Assembly: GCA_001566295.1 (NCBI GenBank)
Contig: KQ964253.1
Location: 434,001-498,000 of the forward strand
Length of the DNA stretch: 64,000 bases
Source: Microdochium bolleyi
Taxonomy: Eukaryota; Ascomycota; Sordariomycetes; Xylariales; Microdochiaceae
Reading direction: 5' to 3'
Shown here: one piece after another, positions 10,763-21,776 of the stretch
Layout: every line of letters begins with the position of its first letter
Numbering within the stretch: position 1 is the stretch's first letter
Notes under the pieces: model-generated
What the model was told of the DNA's origin: nothing
Database searches by the model: none
Seen by the model: the letters and a program-made list of their open reading frames with translations, nothing else
Program-made: the position numbers and the translations under genes

Positions 10763-13190
10763 ATGGCTGTCAACAGGATACGCAGCGCCTTCGCGGCGCC
10801 CCGCAAGGGCGAGACCTTTGAGCTCCGCGCTGGACTCGTGTCGCAGTACGCCTGGGAGCGGAAGGAGTCCATCCAAAAGACCATCATGGCCATGACGCTC
10901 GGCAAGGACGTCTCGCAACTCTTTCCCGACGTGCTCAAGAACATTGCGACCGGAGACCTCGATCAGAAGAAACTGGTGTATCTATACCTCATGTGCGTCC
11001 CCTGCCTCCAGCCTTCGGTGTTATACCCCTGGGCATGCCGTTCACAGTGAGACTGACCGACAAGCACAGGAACTACGCCAAGTCGCACCCGGATCTATGT
11101 ATTCTCGCCGTCAATACATTCGTACAAGACTCGGAAGATCCGAATCCACTCATACGAGCCCTCGCTATTCGCACGATGGGCTGCATCCGTGTCGACAAGA
11201 TGGTAGACTACATGGAAGAGCCGCTTAGGAAAACGTTACGAGACGAGTCACCATACGTGAGAAAGACAGCCGCCATCTGTGTCGCCAAGCTCTTTGACCT
11301 CAACCCGTCCATGTGTATCGAGAACGGCTTCTTAGAGACTCTGCAGGAGCTGATTGGGGACCCTAACCCCATGGTGGTCGCGAACTCGGTCACCGCGCTT
11401 TCGGAAATCGCAGAAGCCGCGCCAGAGACGAGAGCACTGATCATCACGTCGCAGACGCTCAAGAAGCTTCTGATGGCACTCAACGAGTGCACGGAATGGG
11501 GCAGAGTCACAATCCTCTCAACGTTGGCCGACTACCCGCCCACCGACATTAAGGAGTCTGAACACATCTGCGAGCGGGTTACACCCCAGTTCCAGCACGT
11601 GAATCCTAGTGTCGTCTTGGCCGCCGTCAAGGTTGTCTTCATTCACATGCGACTCATTAATGGCGAGCTTGTGGCTCAGTACCTTAAGAAGATGGCACCG
11701 CCACTGGGTACGTAGTCCGTGTCGGTCGCAGACTGTGTGTGAACTTGCTAACCGCGCCTCTTACCAGTTACCCTCGTCGCCTCGGCTCCTGAGGTCCAAT
11801 ATGTTGCCCTCCGGAACATCGATCTCCTGCTGCAGGCGAAGCCCGACATTCTGAGCAAGGAACTGCGTGTCTTCTTCTGCAAATACAACGACCCGCCATA
11901 CGTCAAGATGCAGAAGCTCGAGATCATGGTTAGGATAGCGAACGACAAGAACTTCGAGCAGCTGCTGGCAGAACTCAAAGAATACGCCCTCGAGGTTGAC
12001 ATGGACTTTGTTCGGAGAGCTGTCAAGGCCATCGGGCAGGTTGCCATCAAAATCGAGAGCGCGAGCGAGAAGTGTGTCAACGCCCTGCTGGACCTCATCG
12101 CGACCAAGGTCAACTATGTCGTTCAGGAGGTCGTCGTCGTCATCAAGGACATTCTGCGGAAGTACCCTGGCTATGAGGGCGTCATCCCCACGCTCTGCCA
12201 GCACATCGACGAGCTGGACGAGCCGGAGGCGCGCGGTTCTCTGATCTGGATCGTGGGAGAGTACGCTGAGAAGATCAACAACGCAGACGACATCCTTGCC
12301 AGCTTTGCCGACACATTCATGGAGGAGTTCACGCAGACACAACTCCAGATCTTGACAGCCGTCGTCAAGCTTTTCCTGAAGAAACCCGGGAGCAACCAAG
12401 GACTTGTCCAGAAGGTGCTCCAGGCAGCTACAGCCGAGAATGACAACCCGGATATCCGCGATCGCGCATACGTGTACTGGCGTCTACTGTCGGGTGACCT
12501 TGACGTTGCCAAGGTGAGTTGGACTGGATGTATGCGAAAATAAAGTGACCAGGGTATTGACTATCATTGTAGAACATCGTGCTCTCGCAGAAGCCTCCCA
12601 TCTCTACAACAATGACCAGCCTACCGCCGGCGCTCCTGGAGAAGCTCCTCACAGAACTGTCGACACTGGCCTCGGTCTACCACAAGCCTCCGGAGTCGTT
12701 TGTCGGCAAGGGCCGCTACGGCTCTGATGCGATCCAGCGTGCTGCTATCCAGGAGCAGCGCCAGGACGCTGCCGAGAACCCCATCGCCGCCTCCGTTGCG
12801 GCAGCTTCGGCTCAGAACGGCGGCGCCGCGCAGAACAATATCGAGAACCTGTTGGATATCGACTTCGATGGTGGCGCCCCTGCCTCTCTGGAGCAGAACT
12901 CGGCATCCGCCACACCTGACCGCGTAGCCAGCCCCTCGGGCGGCTCGAGCAACATGCAGGACATGATGGGCTTGTTCGACGCCCCTGCGCCGGCTGCAGC
13001 TTCGAGCGGTAGCGGCGGCGGTGGCTTTGGTGGGATGAGCGGAGGAGACGACATGATGAACGGGTTCGCGGCGCTGGATATGGGTGGCCCGAGCCAGCAG
13101 CCTCCACCGGCGGCGCAGCAGCTGAGCAACAGTGGCGGAGGTGCCCAGCAGCCCAAGAAGGACAGCGACGACTTGCTTGGGCTTTTCTGA
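10763..13190 (+). CDS. apl2: AP-1 complex subunit beta (beta-adaptin)
   Basis: Four exons: 10763-10992, 11070-11707, 11768-12513, 12573-13190; all junctions are GT-AG and keep frame, giving 743 aa. Residues ~1-560 are the adaptin trunk (KGETFELRAGL, the NYAKSHPDLCILAVNTF block, RTMGCIRVDKMVDYMEEPLRK, YVYWRLLSGD). The C-terminal ~180 residues are a Gly/Ala/Gln-rich hinge with a clathrin-box-like LLDID about 90 residues before the end of the protein and a terminal DDLLGLF. The folded appendage (ear) of animal beta subunits is absent, as in other fungal beta-1 subunits. With gamma, mu and sigma subunits it forms the AP-1 adaptor that recruits clathrin at the trans-Golgi and endosomes. AP-1 is preferred to AP-2 by overall pattern and ear-less length. 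Confidence 0.93.
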
Positions 13191-13533
13191 GAGGCCGTTT
13201 TCTTCCGTGTTGTTCTGGTAGATTAGGCTGGGATAGATCATTGACGCTTCGGAGCTTAGATGATGGTCCAAAGCATGATTCTTCGATAATGATGAGACGT
13301 ATCGCAAAAACTGCTCAGAACCCGAGCAGAGCTGTGCTTGCCCGATCTATAGTACAAAGTTTGTCATCATACATGGAACACCTAGAAGCTGCACGTCGTT
13401 TCTTTCGCATTATGTCTCTTCCTCTCCTACGTGGTATCATCGTCAAAACTTCGTGTTCAGCCAAAATGCAACATCCTTCGAATCTCCGCTGCCCCCACAG
13501 CCTTCCTGTCCTCAATCACTCACGGCCATCTCG
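13191..13533. other. Intergenic, convergent 3' ends
   Basis: 343 bases between the 3' ends of the AP-1 beta and BolA genes. Nothing beyond presumed 3' UTRs is seen. Confidence 0.5.
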
Positions 13534-13863
13534 CTATTGCGTCGTCCCCTCGACCTTGCCGTCGACTGTCCCTTCCTTTGGCGGCGCTCCCCCGCCTCCC
13601 TGCTTCTCCCACTCCTCTGGCGTCAGGCACTTTGCGCTCCACGCGTGTATCACGGCGATCTCGGCCTTGAGCGCGGCGTTGACGGCGCGGTGCCGCTTCA
13701 GCGAGTTCAACCCCTGGAATTGCGGGCTCACGATGAGCGAGGTGAAGGACTGCCCGCACCCGCCCGACATGTCAGTCACCTGCACGTGCGTGGCGCCCAG
13801 CCGGGACGTGAGCGCCGCGGAGAGGGTGGACTCGTTTATCGAGGCGGCTTCGGGGGCGGACAT
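13534..13863 (-). CDS. BolA-like protein
   Basis: 109 aa, single exon. The frame is open much further upstream, but the sequence there is not protein-like; the ATG giving MSAPEAAS fits fungal BolA starts. The BolA fold is visible: a helix ending in THVQVTDMSGGCGQSF, a strand with LIVSPQF, the loop LNSLKRHRAVNAALK, and the C-terminal IHAWSAKCLTPEEWEKQ. The SGGCG cysteine and the conserved His in IHAW are the positions that ligate the shared [2Fe-2S] cluster with monothiol glutaredoxins. BolA proteins act with glutaredoxins in iron-sulfur trafficking and iron sensing (Fra2/Bol2 in cytosol, Bol1/Bol3 in mitochondria). No presequence is apparent with this start, favouring cytosol. The Gly/Pro-rich tail after EEW is lineage-specific. 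Confidence 0.85.
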   Translation of the reverse strand: MSAPEAASINESTLSAALTSRLGATHVQVTDMSGGCGQSFTSLIVSPQFQGLNSLKRHRAVNAALKAEIAVIHAWSAKCLTPEEWEKQGGGGAPPKEGTVDGKVEGTTQ

Positions 13864-14479
13864 CTCTGTGGTGATATCTGGTGTAGTGTTGTGAAATGTT
13901 TCTTGTCGTTTTTCGAAGGGAACGTTCCGGGATGCTGACGCCGTTGGTTTACGCTCGTGGTCTTTGTTGTTTCGGGGGGGTTGGTGACTTTTGTTTCTTC
14001 GATGTGGTTTGTAAGAATGAGGACAAATCGGAGCCGAAGTCGGCGGGCCAGAATCTTTTTCAGGTGCTTTGCGATGAAGTCGTTCGCAAGGGATACTGGG
14101 GTGCTCGCAGATGAGGTTGTTTCTGGGGTGTCGTTGAGAGGTCCCTTTCTGACACCAAATGGCCTGACACGAGCGATTGAGGTTCCAGAGGTGTATAATG
14201 CTCGGAGGATGGCCGGAAATCGGGGTCTTGCTCGTGCACAGCAGGCCCCACGATGATGGCATGAGGGGTCCTGCTCCAGGCGCACGCCGCGGCGGGAAGC
14301 TCTTATCGATAGTTAAGCTCCAGATCGGCATTTCCAGCTTCATCTGGAGCTCTGCGATCACCACGACCTTCTCTTACGTAGTTGTATTAAACACCACATA
14401 CGAGCATTGTATCTCTGCTTATCTCGACGGAATACTCATCAGACTAGATCGAGCCTGGAGCACGCACTTGCAAGCGTAA
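13864..14479. promoter_or_regulatory. Shared divergent promoter, BolA / NIF3
   Basis: 616 bases between the divergent starts of the BolA and NIF3 genes. It must contain both promoters and 5' UTRs. No specific operator recognised. Confidence 0.4.
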
Positions 14480-15838
14480 ATGTTGACACGGGCTCTCATC
14501 CGTGCTACAGTAACAACAAGAACGACGACGACAAGAGCTCTGCTACGACCACCAGCAACCAAGAAACTCGCCGTTCCAGCAAGCTTCACTGCACGCCTGA
14601 CGCCCACGCCGTACCACTCCCCGGTGCCTACTCAGTCGCGGCACTTCTCAGCAGTCCCATTGTCAGCCAACAAGCACAGCGGCACGATGTCGAAGCCTCA
14701 ATCCCTGACAGACTCGGTGCTCAGCGCCGTGAGGTCGTTGTAAGTCTAAATGGCATTGGTGATCTCTCCCACTCAGCAGAGATGCCGTTGGTATGCAATG
14801 GAGTATTAACTTGACGGTGCAGGTACCCCGAGGCACTGGCGGACTCGGCATGGGACAACACGGGGTGTAAGTCCTCAGTTTCTTTTGCGAGCCTTCCAAC
14901 ATCTCTTAGCATCGCTTGCTGACAGCGACTTTGTCGGAACGCAGTGCTGATTGGTGAGGCTCCGTCGTTCACTTCGGCTACAAGCAGTGTAGCGCAGGGC
15001 ACCGTTCTGCTCACGAATGATCTGACTGCTGCTGTCGTGGATGAGGCTCTCAACGAGGATGCCAAGGTCATTATTTGCTACCGTAAGTCTCTGTCTTAAG
15101 CAGCCATGACCTCTGTCCGTGGTAAGCTCATGAGTTTGGCCCTCGCCAAACTAACATCCACATGCAGATCCTGTCATCTTTCGCCCGCTCAAGTCCATTA
15201 CTGCCAGCGATCCCATGCAGGCCCAGCTTCTGCGCCTCATCGCTGCCGGCGTCTCCGTCTACTGCCCTCACACTGCAGTCGATGCTGCCTCGGGTGGTCT
15301 CAACGACTGGCTCTGCGATCTCCTACTGGACGGCGAGAATGCTGCTTCTAAGACTGTTGTTGAACCCATCAAGGGTACCCTTCCTGAGGGCCACGAGGGC
15401 TGCGGCTATGGCCGCACAGTTGAGTTTAGCAGCGCCGTCAGCTTTCCCGATCTTCTGAAGAGGTTTTCGAAGGGTATTGGTGGCCATCGATACATGATGG
15501 TTGCGTTGCCGTCCTCCTACAAGAAGGACATCTCTGCCATTCCGCCAATCTCTAAGGCGGCAGTCTGTGCAGGCTCGGGCTCAAGCGTCCTGAGCAGCAC
15601 TGATGCCCAGGTCCTGGTGACGGGTGAGATGAGCCACCACGACGCGCTGCGCCACTCATCACTAGGACAGATTGTGGTCACTGTCTTCCACAGCAACTCA
15701 GAACGCCAGTACTTGACGCAGAGAATGAAGCCAATGCTCGAGGAGGCGTTGAAGGATTCTCCGCACGCCAACACACGCATTGTGGTCAGCACGGCTGACA
15801 GCGATCCGTTCGACGTTATTGACGTCGAGAGCTTGTGA
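14480..15838 (+). CDS. nif3: NIF3-family protein (NGG1-interacting factor 3)
   Basis: Exons 14480-14739, 14823-14866, 14945-15082, 15168-15838, all GT-AG with phases that join cleanly; 370 aa. The first ~68 residues are rich in Arg, Thr and Ala with no acidic residue (MLTRALIRATVTTRTTTTRA), as in mitochondrial presequences. A second in-frame ATG at 14687 (MSKPQSLTDSV) coincides with the usual NIF3 start. Family blocks: YPEALADSAWDNTGLLIG, the VIICYHPVIFRPLKSI metal-site strand with its His, VSVYCPHTAVDAASGGLNDWL, and the C-terminal VTGEMSHHDAL and HSNSERQYL, which hold the remaining His/Glu ligands. NIF3 proteins are widespread di-metal proteins of unresolved biochemical role. Dual localisation is possible (see findings). 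Confidence 0.92.
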
Positions 15839-15997
15839 GCTTGCGGCCGCGCAAGTGCTCGTAGTCCGCGGACTTAGATAGCAATGTCAAGCGTAACCGA
15901 CTTGCAATGCATAACGACCGCGTCCAAGAACTATCGTTCGTAGCTGTCGTGATTGTCGTGATTTCGTGACATCTGCTCCCGAACTTAGGTAGGCCTT

Positions 15998-17022
15998 CTA
16001 TTCTTCGTCCGTCCCGCTACTGTCTTCATCGTCGTTGCCTTTCCTCCAGTTGAACAGGGTCGGTTCGCCACGCAGAGCTGCCTCGCCATCTTGGATGCAA
16101 GAATCGACGTCAGGCCCGCCCAGCCCCTGCTCCTTCCATGCGATGAGCAACCGCTTCGGTAGCTTCCATGCTTGTCGGGCGTCCTCCGGTCGACCTTCGC
16201 TGACCAATTCTCGGAGCTTCGCCGGAGTCTCGAGAGCTGCGAGGGCGAGTTGTCTCGTACGGAGTGTACGTGCGGCTGCCTCTTCAGACTCCTTGGCCGG
16301 CTCACTGGGAGCGGGTATCGTCTTTCTGAGGTTGTCACGGATTGCCGACGCTTGTGTGTAAATCTGGGCGATCGCAGGATCGAGGGTGGAGGCCATTGGA
16401 TTGAGAGGATCCATGTTTGTTCGCATCTAAAAGCCGTCAGACTTCTCCTTCTTCCTTGACCATCACCAGAACATACCTTCCGGATCGTCTCTGTTGCCGC
16501 AATCAGCTTCGAATAATTATCGTAGACGAGCGCCTTTTTCTCGGCATCAAGTGCACGAGTCTCCCCCAGCACTCGAGTGTACAGCCGCAGCAACTCATCA
16601 AGCCCCTTCTCCGCAAGCGCTTTGGCGATGAAGGCCTCCACACTGAACCCTTCTTTGTCCATCTCACTGGCTGGAACCTCGCTGTACGCTGAAATACCGT
16701 CGTCCTCAGGTTCTGTGACCTCCACAGAAGGTGTAGGAGGTATGGCGCCGCCGTTCTTGTTGCGGAGATTGTAGTACTCGCGGAGGGCCGCACGATTGCG
16801 GCGCCCCGATCCTGTGGCAGCGCCTTGGCTACTTGTGTTGCTTCCTGGCAGGCCAGGGCTCGGAAAGGCAGCTGTGGCAGGACTTGGACTCGGTGAGCCG
16901 GCAGCAGATCGCGGGAGGTCGAGAGACGGTCTGTTCGAGGACGTTGGAGTCGCATTGGACTGCGAAGGGACTCTCCGAGGAAACGGGGAGCCCGGCTCCC
17001 GAGGTGAAGCTATCGTCGACAT
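15998..17022 (-). CDS. vps51: Vps51, GARP complex subunit
   Basis: Exons 16477-17022 and 15998-16426; the 50-base intron has a GTATGT donor, CTGAC branch and TTTAG acceptor at phase 0; 324 aa. I chose the ATG giving MSTIASPREP over one nine codons upstream. Residues 1-80 are Ser/Pro-rich and disordered. The Vps51/Vps67 core starts at ALREYYNLRNK, continues through EGFSVEAFIAKALAEKGLDELLRLY and an amphipathic helix ending in VYDNYSKLIAATETIRKMRTNMDPL, and is followed by further helices and an acidic tail. Vps51 joins Vps52-54 in the GARP tether that captures endosome-derived vesicles at the trans-Golgi and binds the SNARE Tlg1. It shares a 437-base divergent promoter with rmi1. Confidence 0.9.
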
Positions 17023-17459
17023 GGCTGTCGCGAAGTTGGTCGGTAGCACGATACAAGTACAGCTGTTGGGCTCGTGTGGCCGGTGCTAGATTTTTGCCGA
17101 CTTGTTGATTCGTCGAGCGCTCTCGGATCGCAGCGAGCGGAGGAGGTGCAGTAGTGTTGCAGAACCTGGGAAGGTGTTGTCAGCTCGAGATGGAGCTGTC
17201 GGATGCGCTACGTGGAGTTGCTCAGGTATGAGCTTCCCCTGGAGATCGCCTACATGCATCCCTGTGGATACTTCCGGTGCCAGGCTGCAGGCGCCAACTC
17301 CACGGCTGACACCTTCCCCAAACCAGACCACAACACAATCTCCAACTTCCACTTGAGCAGGATTCGGACGTGCTTGGTCCCTGATTGCCAGTCCAACGAG
17401 TCTGGTGATGTTAGATTCTGTCTCCATCGCCCTTCAGACGCTCCATAGCCAGAAGACAT
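17023..17459. promoter_or_regulatory. Shared divergent promoter, vps51 / rmi1
   Basis: 437 bases separate the two divergent starts and must serve both genes. No specific binding site stands out. Confidence 0.4.
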
Positions 17460-18203
17460 ATGGACTCGACTCCGTTACAGATCCGGTCCGGCTTACAAGC
17501 ACAGGGACTGCCACCACCCAGCACACAATGGATCCAGGGTGTCATGCCACAGCGGAGGCCTCTGCCACCAATGCCAGCACTGGTAGCGACTGTCAAAGCT
17601 CGCCTCCTTGCCGCCGACTTGACAAACCCGTCGATATTTGAACAGACAGTCCTTGGGTTTCCCCAGAACCTCGGCAATCCCGAGATCAGGGAACTAAAGC
17701 TCCCGTGCGATGTTCTCGTGCAGGTGCTGGACATCGACAACCTCTCCAAGAGCAAGTGGGAGCAGATCGAGGAACTAGAGGCAATCGCTCGTGGCGAGCA
17801 AACCCGCGGTCGGGAGGTCATCCGACTGCCCACGGCCAGCGCTGAAGACGACGAGGATCCCGGAACACAGTCTTCCACAGCCGCGCCTACACCTGCAGGC
17901 AGAGGTGCAACAGGAGCTGCCTCTACAGCATCAAAAACTGCTACTCACCGGCTTGTTCTTCAAGATTGCAAGGGCCAGAAAGTCTTCGGCCTTGAGCACA
18001 AACGGATCGAGAAGATTAACATTGGCACGCTCAATATTGGAGAAAAGATATTGCTCAGGCAAGGCAGCACCGTGGCCCGTGGAAACGTTCTTCTGGAACC
18101 TTCAACTTGTGTCATACAGGGTGGCCGTGTGGAAGCTTGGCAGAAGGGCTGGAGTGAAGGCCGCTTGGCGCGTCTTCGCGAAGCCGTTGGCGATTCCAGA
18201 TGA
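17460..18203 (+). CDS. rmi1: RecQ-mediated genome instability protein 1 (Rmi1)
   Basis: Intronless, 247 aa. The N-terminal DUF1767 part includes LQAQGLPPPSTQWIQ, then TNPSIFEQTVLGFPQNLGNPEIRELKLPCDVLVQVLDIDNLSKSKWEQIEELE, followed by a disordered linker (~120-165). The OB-fold part contains HRLVLQDCKGQKVFGLEHKRIEKI, IGEKILLRQGSTVARGNVLLEPSTCVIQGGRVEAW. Rmi1 stimulates topoisomerase III and is part of the Sgs1/BLM-Top3-Rmi1 dissolvasome that resolves double Holliday junctions in the nucleus. The length matches fungal Rmi1 (shorter than animal RMI1). Confidence 0.9.
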   Translation: MDSTPLQIRSGLQAQGLPPPSTQWIQGVMPQRRPLPPMPALVATVKARLLAADLTNPSIFEQTVLGFPQNLGNPEIRELKLPCDVLVQVLDIDNLSKSKWEQIEELEAIARGEQTRGREVIRLPTASAEDDEDPGTQSSTAAPTPAGRGATGAASTASKTATHRLVLQDCKGQKVFGLEHKRIEKINIGTLNIGEKILLRQGSTVARGNVLLEPSTCVIQGGRVEAWQKGWSEGRLARLREAVGDSR

Positions 18204-18960
18204 AAGCTCCGGCCTGCACGTGCGGCAAGATAAAACCACGGCAGCTTCCCACGGAGTAGTGCCCAGAAATGCGACAACAATGCGTTTTGGCAAGGCAACA
18301 AAGACCTCTGAATTATCGATTCTTGTTTCTCACTCTATGCAGCACCGAACGATCTACATTGGAGCGACCGTTGTCCATCACTCAAATCTCCAGAAGGGAC
18401 GTGCACTTGCTTCGGTGCGCGGCTTGAGGCTGTCTCCACCTGAAGCAGCTCCTAACTTCGGTTACTTTGGCGCCAGCAGCCTCAGAGACATTACACTGCT
18501 CAGGCTTGGAGGTCTGGCGGTCTAAAAGTACACCCAGGAAATTCGCAAACTCTGAAATTCAAAGATTCAGAGGCTTAGAAATCCTTGCAGTATTGGCTGA
18601 GGCGTGTGGATACGGTAATTCTTGCAGATAGCGCACGGCCAGCGGAAAGGAGTAATCACCTTGCGCAGGGATACAAGGCTCGCCTGGCACTTGCACGCTG
18701 AAAGTGACTTGGACAATTAAAAACACATCCTGTCCAGGGGGCAACGATTCAACCGGCCAGCCAGCGCACAACAACACTTTTCTGCTCTTGCTCTTGATAT
18801 TGGTCCAGCCAGTGATTACATGCCCCAGGTGCGTAGGTAGACTGGACAGCTGTGATCTACGAAGCGGCCAATCATCACCGCGGGAAGACTGTTGATTACT
18901 CAAGCTGCCAAACCTCGGGCCTCTCGACTTTCGGCATTTTGAGAAACCACCAGATTCTTC
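18204..18960. other. Intergenic, promoter of the glycosidase-like gene
   Basis: 757 bases between same-strand genes. Overlapping frames here are extensions of shadow frames and look non-coding. No repeats seen. Confidence 0.5.
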
Positions 18961-21776
18961 ATGGCGCTGAAGATCGCCGACACAATAACCGCTTGGCTCC
19001 GGACTAGGCTGCCGCTTTTAGGCAACTCGGCCCAACAACGTTGGTCACGACCAGGATGGGATGGGGACGATGGCACGGCCGGTCTGCTTGAGGGCGACCC
19101 GCTGAACGTCCCTCTTCACCGTCGAGAAACAGAAGACAACTCTGATGATGATTTCCAGGACTACACTTCCCCGCAAGATGGGCTTCATTACTCGTCAGGA
19201 GTCAAGCGGCGGCGCTGCAACAATCTTGCTAGAAATCCTAGCTCTTACGGGTTTGTTCTCGCTGCCGTCCTCCTACTAATCGCCATCATCTTCGCCTGGT
19301 ATCGGTGGCTGGCGACCCCTTTGGAGCTTTTTGACCGCACTCTCTTACCATGTGGTGATGGAAAATTCTACATGATCAATAACCACACCTGCACCACTGG
19401 CGATTTCCTTTGTCCAGTTACAGACCGTCGTAGGACTCTGCGTTGCGGAGAGGCTTGCTATCTGCCTTCAAAGTACAGGTAATGTAGCTCCCGTTCTCCC
19501 AACTTACTGTCGTGGAATTCTAACTGTATGGTCATGTAGATGCCTGGGTGAGGAATTGTCACCAATCGGCGCCGGCGGAGCTGCAAGCGAGGCTGCGGTC
19601 GGGACCGATACCCATGGTGGATGTGACGTACACTACCTGCATCTGACCGATGGCCCTTATGAGAATTACTTCCTGTCGGATTGCGGTAGCTCAAGCCAGG
19701 TCGTACTGACCAGCCCGACCCCCGAGAACCAACGTGACCTGGGTGACTCCAGACTCCTGTTCGCTTGGGCGGCTGGGAATAGTGGCATCGCCATGTTCTT
19801 CCAATCACAGGGGAACGCGAAGGGTGCCGCGCCAATGCGTCTCCAGCAGACCGAAGGCCTTAATCGTACTATCGAACCGCTTGTCAGTGGCGTTTCGGGC
19901 AAGTTGGAATTGCTCTTGCCGGCCGAGCTCGGCGTGACCATCCTCGGCAGCGTCCGGTCGCTTCGTGACTTCATTGAAGGCGGCCGTTCTCTGAACTCCG
20001 ATGTTCAAGGTGGCTTGCAATACAAACCTCTGCCAGGTGGCGGCGTGCTGATCAGTCGCCAATGGCTCGACGAGACCACCGAGACGTTCATAACTCTACG
20101 GCCCAGCGAAGACAACCCAAGTCGCATCCGTGTGCGCAAGCAAGATATACACTTTCCTAGTGGTGGGTATGAGTTCCAGGCATGGCACAACTATCCTTTC
20201 GTGGAGAACCTGGGTGCGAGACAAGTTCTCAATTCCCATCATCAGCAGCTCATCGAAGCACAGCCAGACCAGGTCACCTCTTTGTCATTCTTGTCGTACA
20301 GCGACAAGGTGGCAGCAGGCGCATGGAGATTCCTCACCTATTTCGGCCGCGATAGTCTGGTGTCGTTGCTGCTTTTGCAGCCAATACTGAGCGAGGGTGA
20401 GCACAGTGCCATTGAGGTTGTTCTGAGCGCTGCACTGGAACGAGTCAATTCCGCAGATGGCAGTGTCTGCCACGAAGAGGTGATTGGGGATTATGCGACT
20501 CTCCTCAACAAGAAAGATGGCTTGGTCTCAGACGACCCTCGCTGCGACTACAAAATGGTTGACACAGACTATCTTCTGCTCATTGCATTGGAAGCATACT
20601 TCGTGCGGTCAGAAATTGGTAGGGTACGAGCCAAAGAGTTCTTCGCAAGGAAGGCAACGTTTTTGGTTGCAAATCGTGGGCTCAGCTACCTCGAACTGGC
20701 TCTGACAACAGCAAAAAAGGTCATGAAGGACACATCTGCGTTTGAACAGGAGCCAACAATCGCCAACCTCATCCACATCCAGACAAGAGAAACTGTAGGG
20801 CAGTGGCGTGACAGCGGTGATGGGCTAGGCGGAGGCCGAATCCCCTACGATGTCAACACTGCCCTCGTACCGGCTTCCCTGAACGCGATCAGCTCTCTAG
20901 CCAAGCACGAAGCCATGTCGGGCGACCCTAGCTGGCCGACCATCGCGCGGCAGCGAGCAGTCTTCTGGGAAGACAACACATTACACTTCTTCCAAGTCGA
21001 AGTCGCGCCTGAGAAGGCCCAAACCCTCATGGATGAGTACACGGACCACAACGAGTACACAGGGCCCAAGACAGTATCCCCTTTCACTGGCAATGTCAAG
21101 TTCCATGGGGTGGCTTTACGCCAAGCAAGCGATGACCCAGTTGTGCAAGTCATGAACACAGACGACTGCTTCCGCCTCTTCCTGCTCAACACGACCCATG
21201 ACGAGCAGCTTTCGAGCTATTTACAGCAAGCCGCAGAGAACATCCTTGCCCCGTTCCCTGTCGGCCTGTCTACCCCCCTCGGCCTCGTCGTGTCCAACCC
21301 GGCATACGCAGGCGACGCCCGCTTGGCCAGGACACTTACGACAGGCGCCTACCACGGGACCGTGATCTGGAGCTGGCCACTAGCCATGATGGCTACAGGA
21401 CTGAGTCGTCAACTTGGTAGATGTGAAACGAAGGCAGCGCCGGGGTTCTGTGCCGACAAGGCTCTGCGCCGTCGTGTGGGGGAGGCCTACAGCCACCTGT
21501 GGGATCTGATCGATGCGAACCGCGAGCATCTTGACAGGGAGGTGTGGAGCTGGACATACAATGGCACTGAGGAGAAGTTTCAGTATGCTCCGCTAGGCAC
21601 AATTACTGGCCCGGGAGGACAGACAGCTGTTGGTAAGTACTCTTTCCTTGGAACGGAGCGGGCTACGAGGTGAACTAACGTGTACGAACGTCACAGAGAG
21701 CAACATTCAACAGCTTTGGAGCCTGTCGTTCCTGGCGATACAGCGGAATGACACCCTCGTACAGAGCGCGAATTGA
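18961..21776 (+). CDS. Membrane-anchored six-hairpin glycosidase-like protein
   Basis: Exons 18961-19478, 19540-21632, 21697-21776; introns of 61 and 64 bases have GTAATG/GTAAGT donors, CTAAC branch sites and TAG/CAG acceptors. Product 896 aa. A ~95-residue acidic N-terminal tail is followed by one strong membrane segment (~98-120, YGFVLAAVLLLIAIIFAWYRW), so the large C-terminal domain is lumenal or extracellular (type II). After it comes a Cys-rich patch (LLPCGDGKFYMINNHTCTTG), then an (alpha/alpha)6-barrel-like domain with YFGRDSLVSLLLLQPIL, DGSVCHEEVIGDYA, DYKMVDTDYLLLIALEAYF and GRIPYDVNTALVPASL. These blocks recall the amylo-1,6-glucosidase/six-hairpin superfamily. Candidate acids are in GRDS, HEE and YDVN. 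NxS/T sequons are present. Substrate unknown. Confidence 0.85.

Noticed and set aside
13864..14364. Long upstream extension of the BolA frame
   Set aside because: Not protein-like, and the BolA fold begins just after the internal ATG at 13863.
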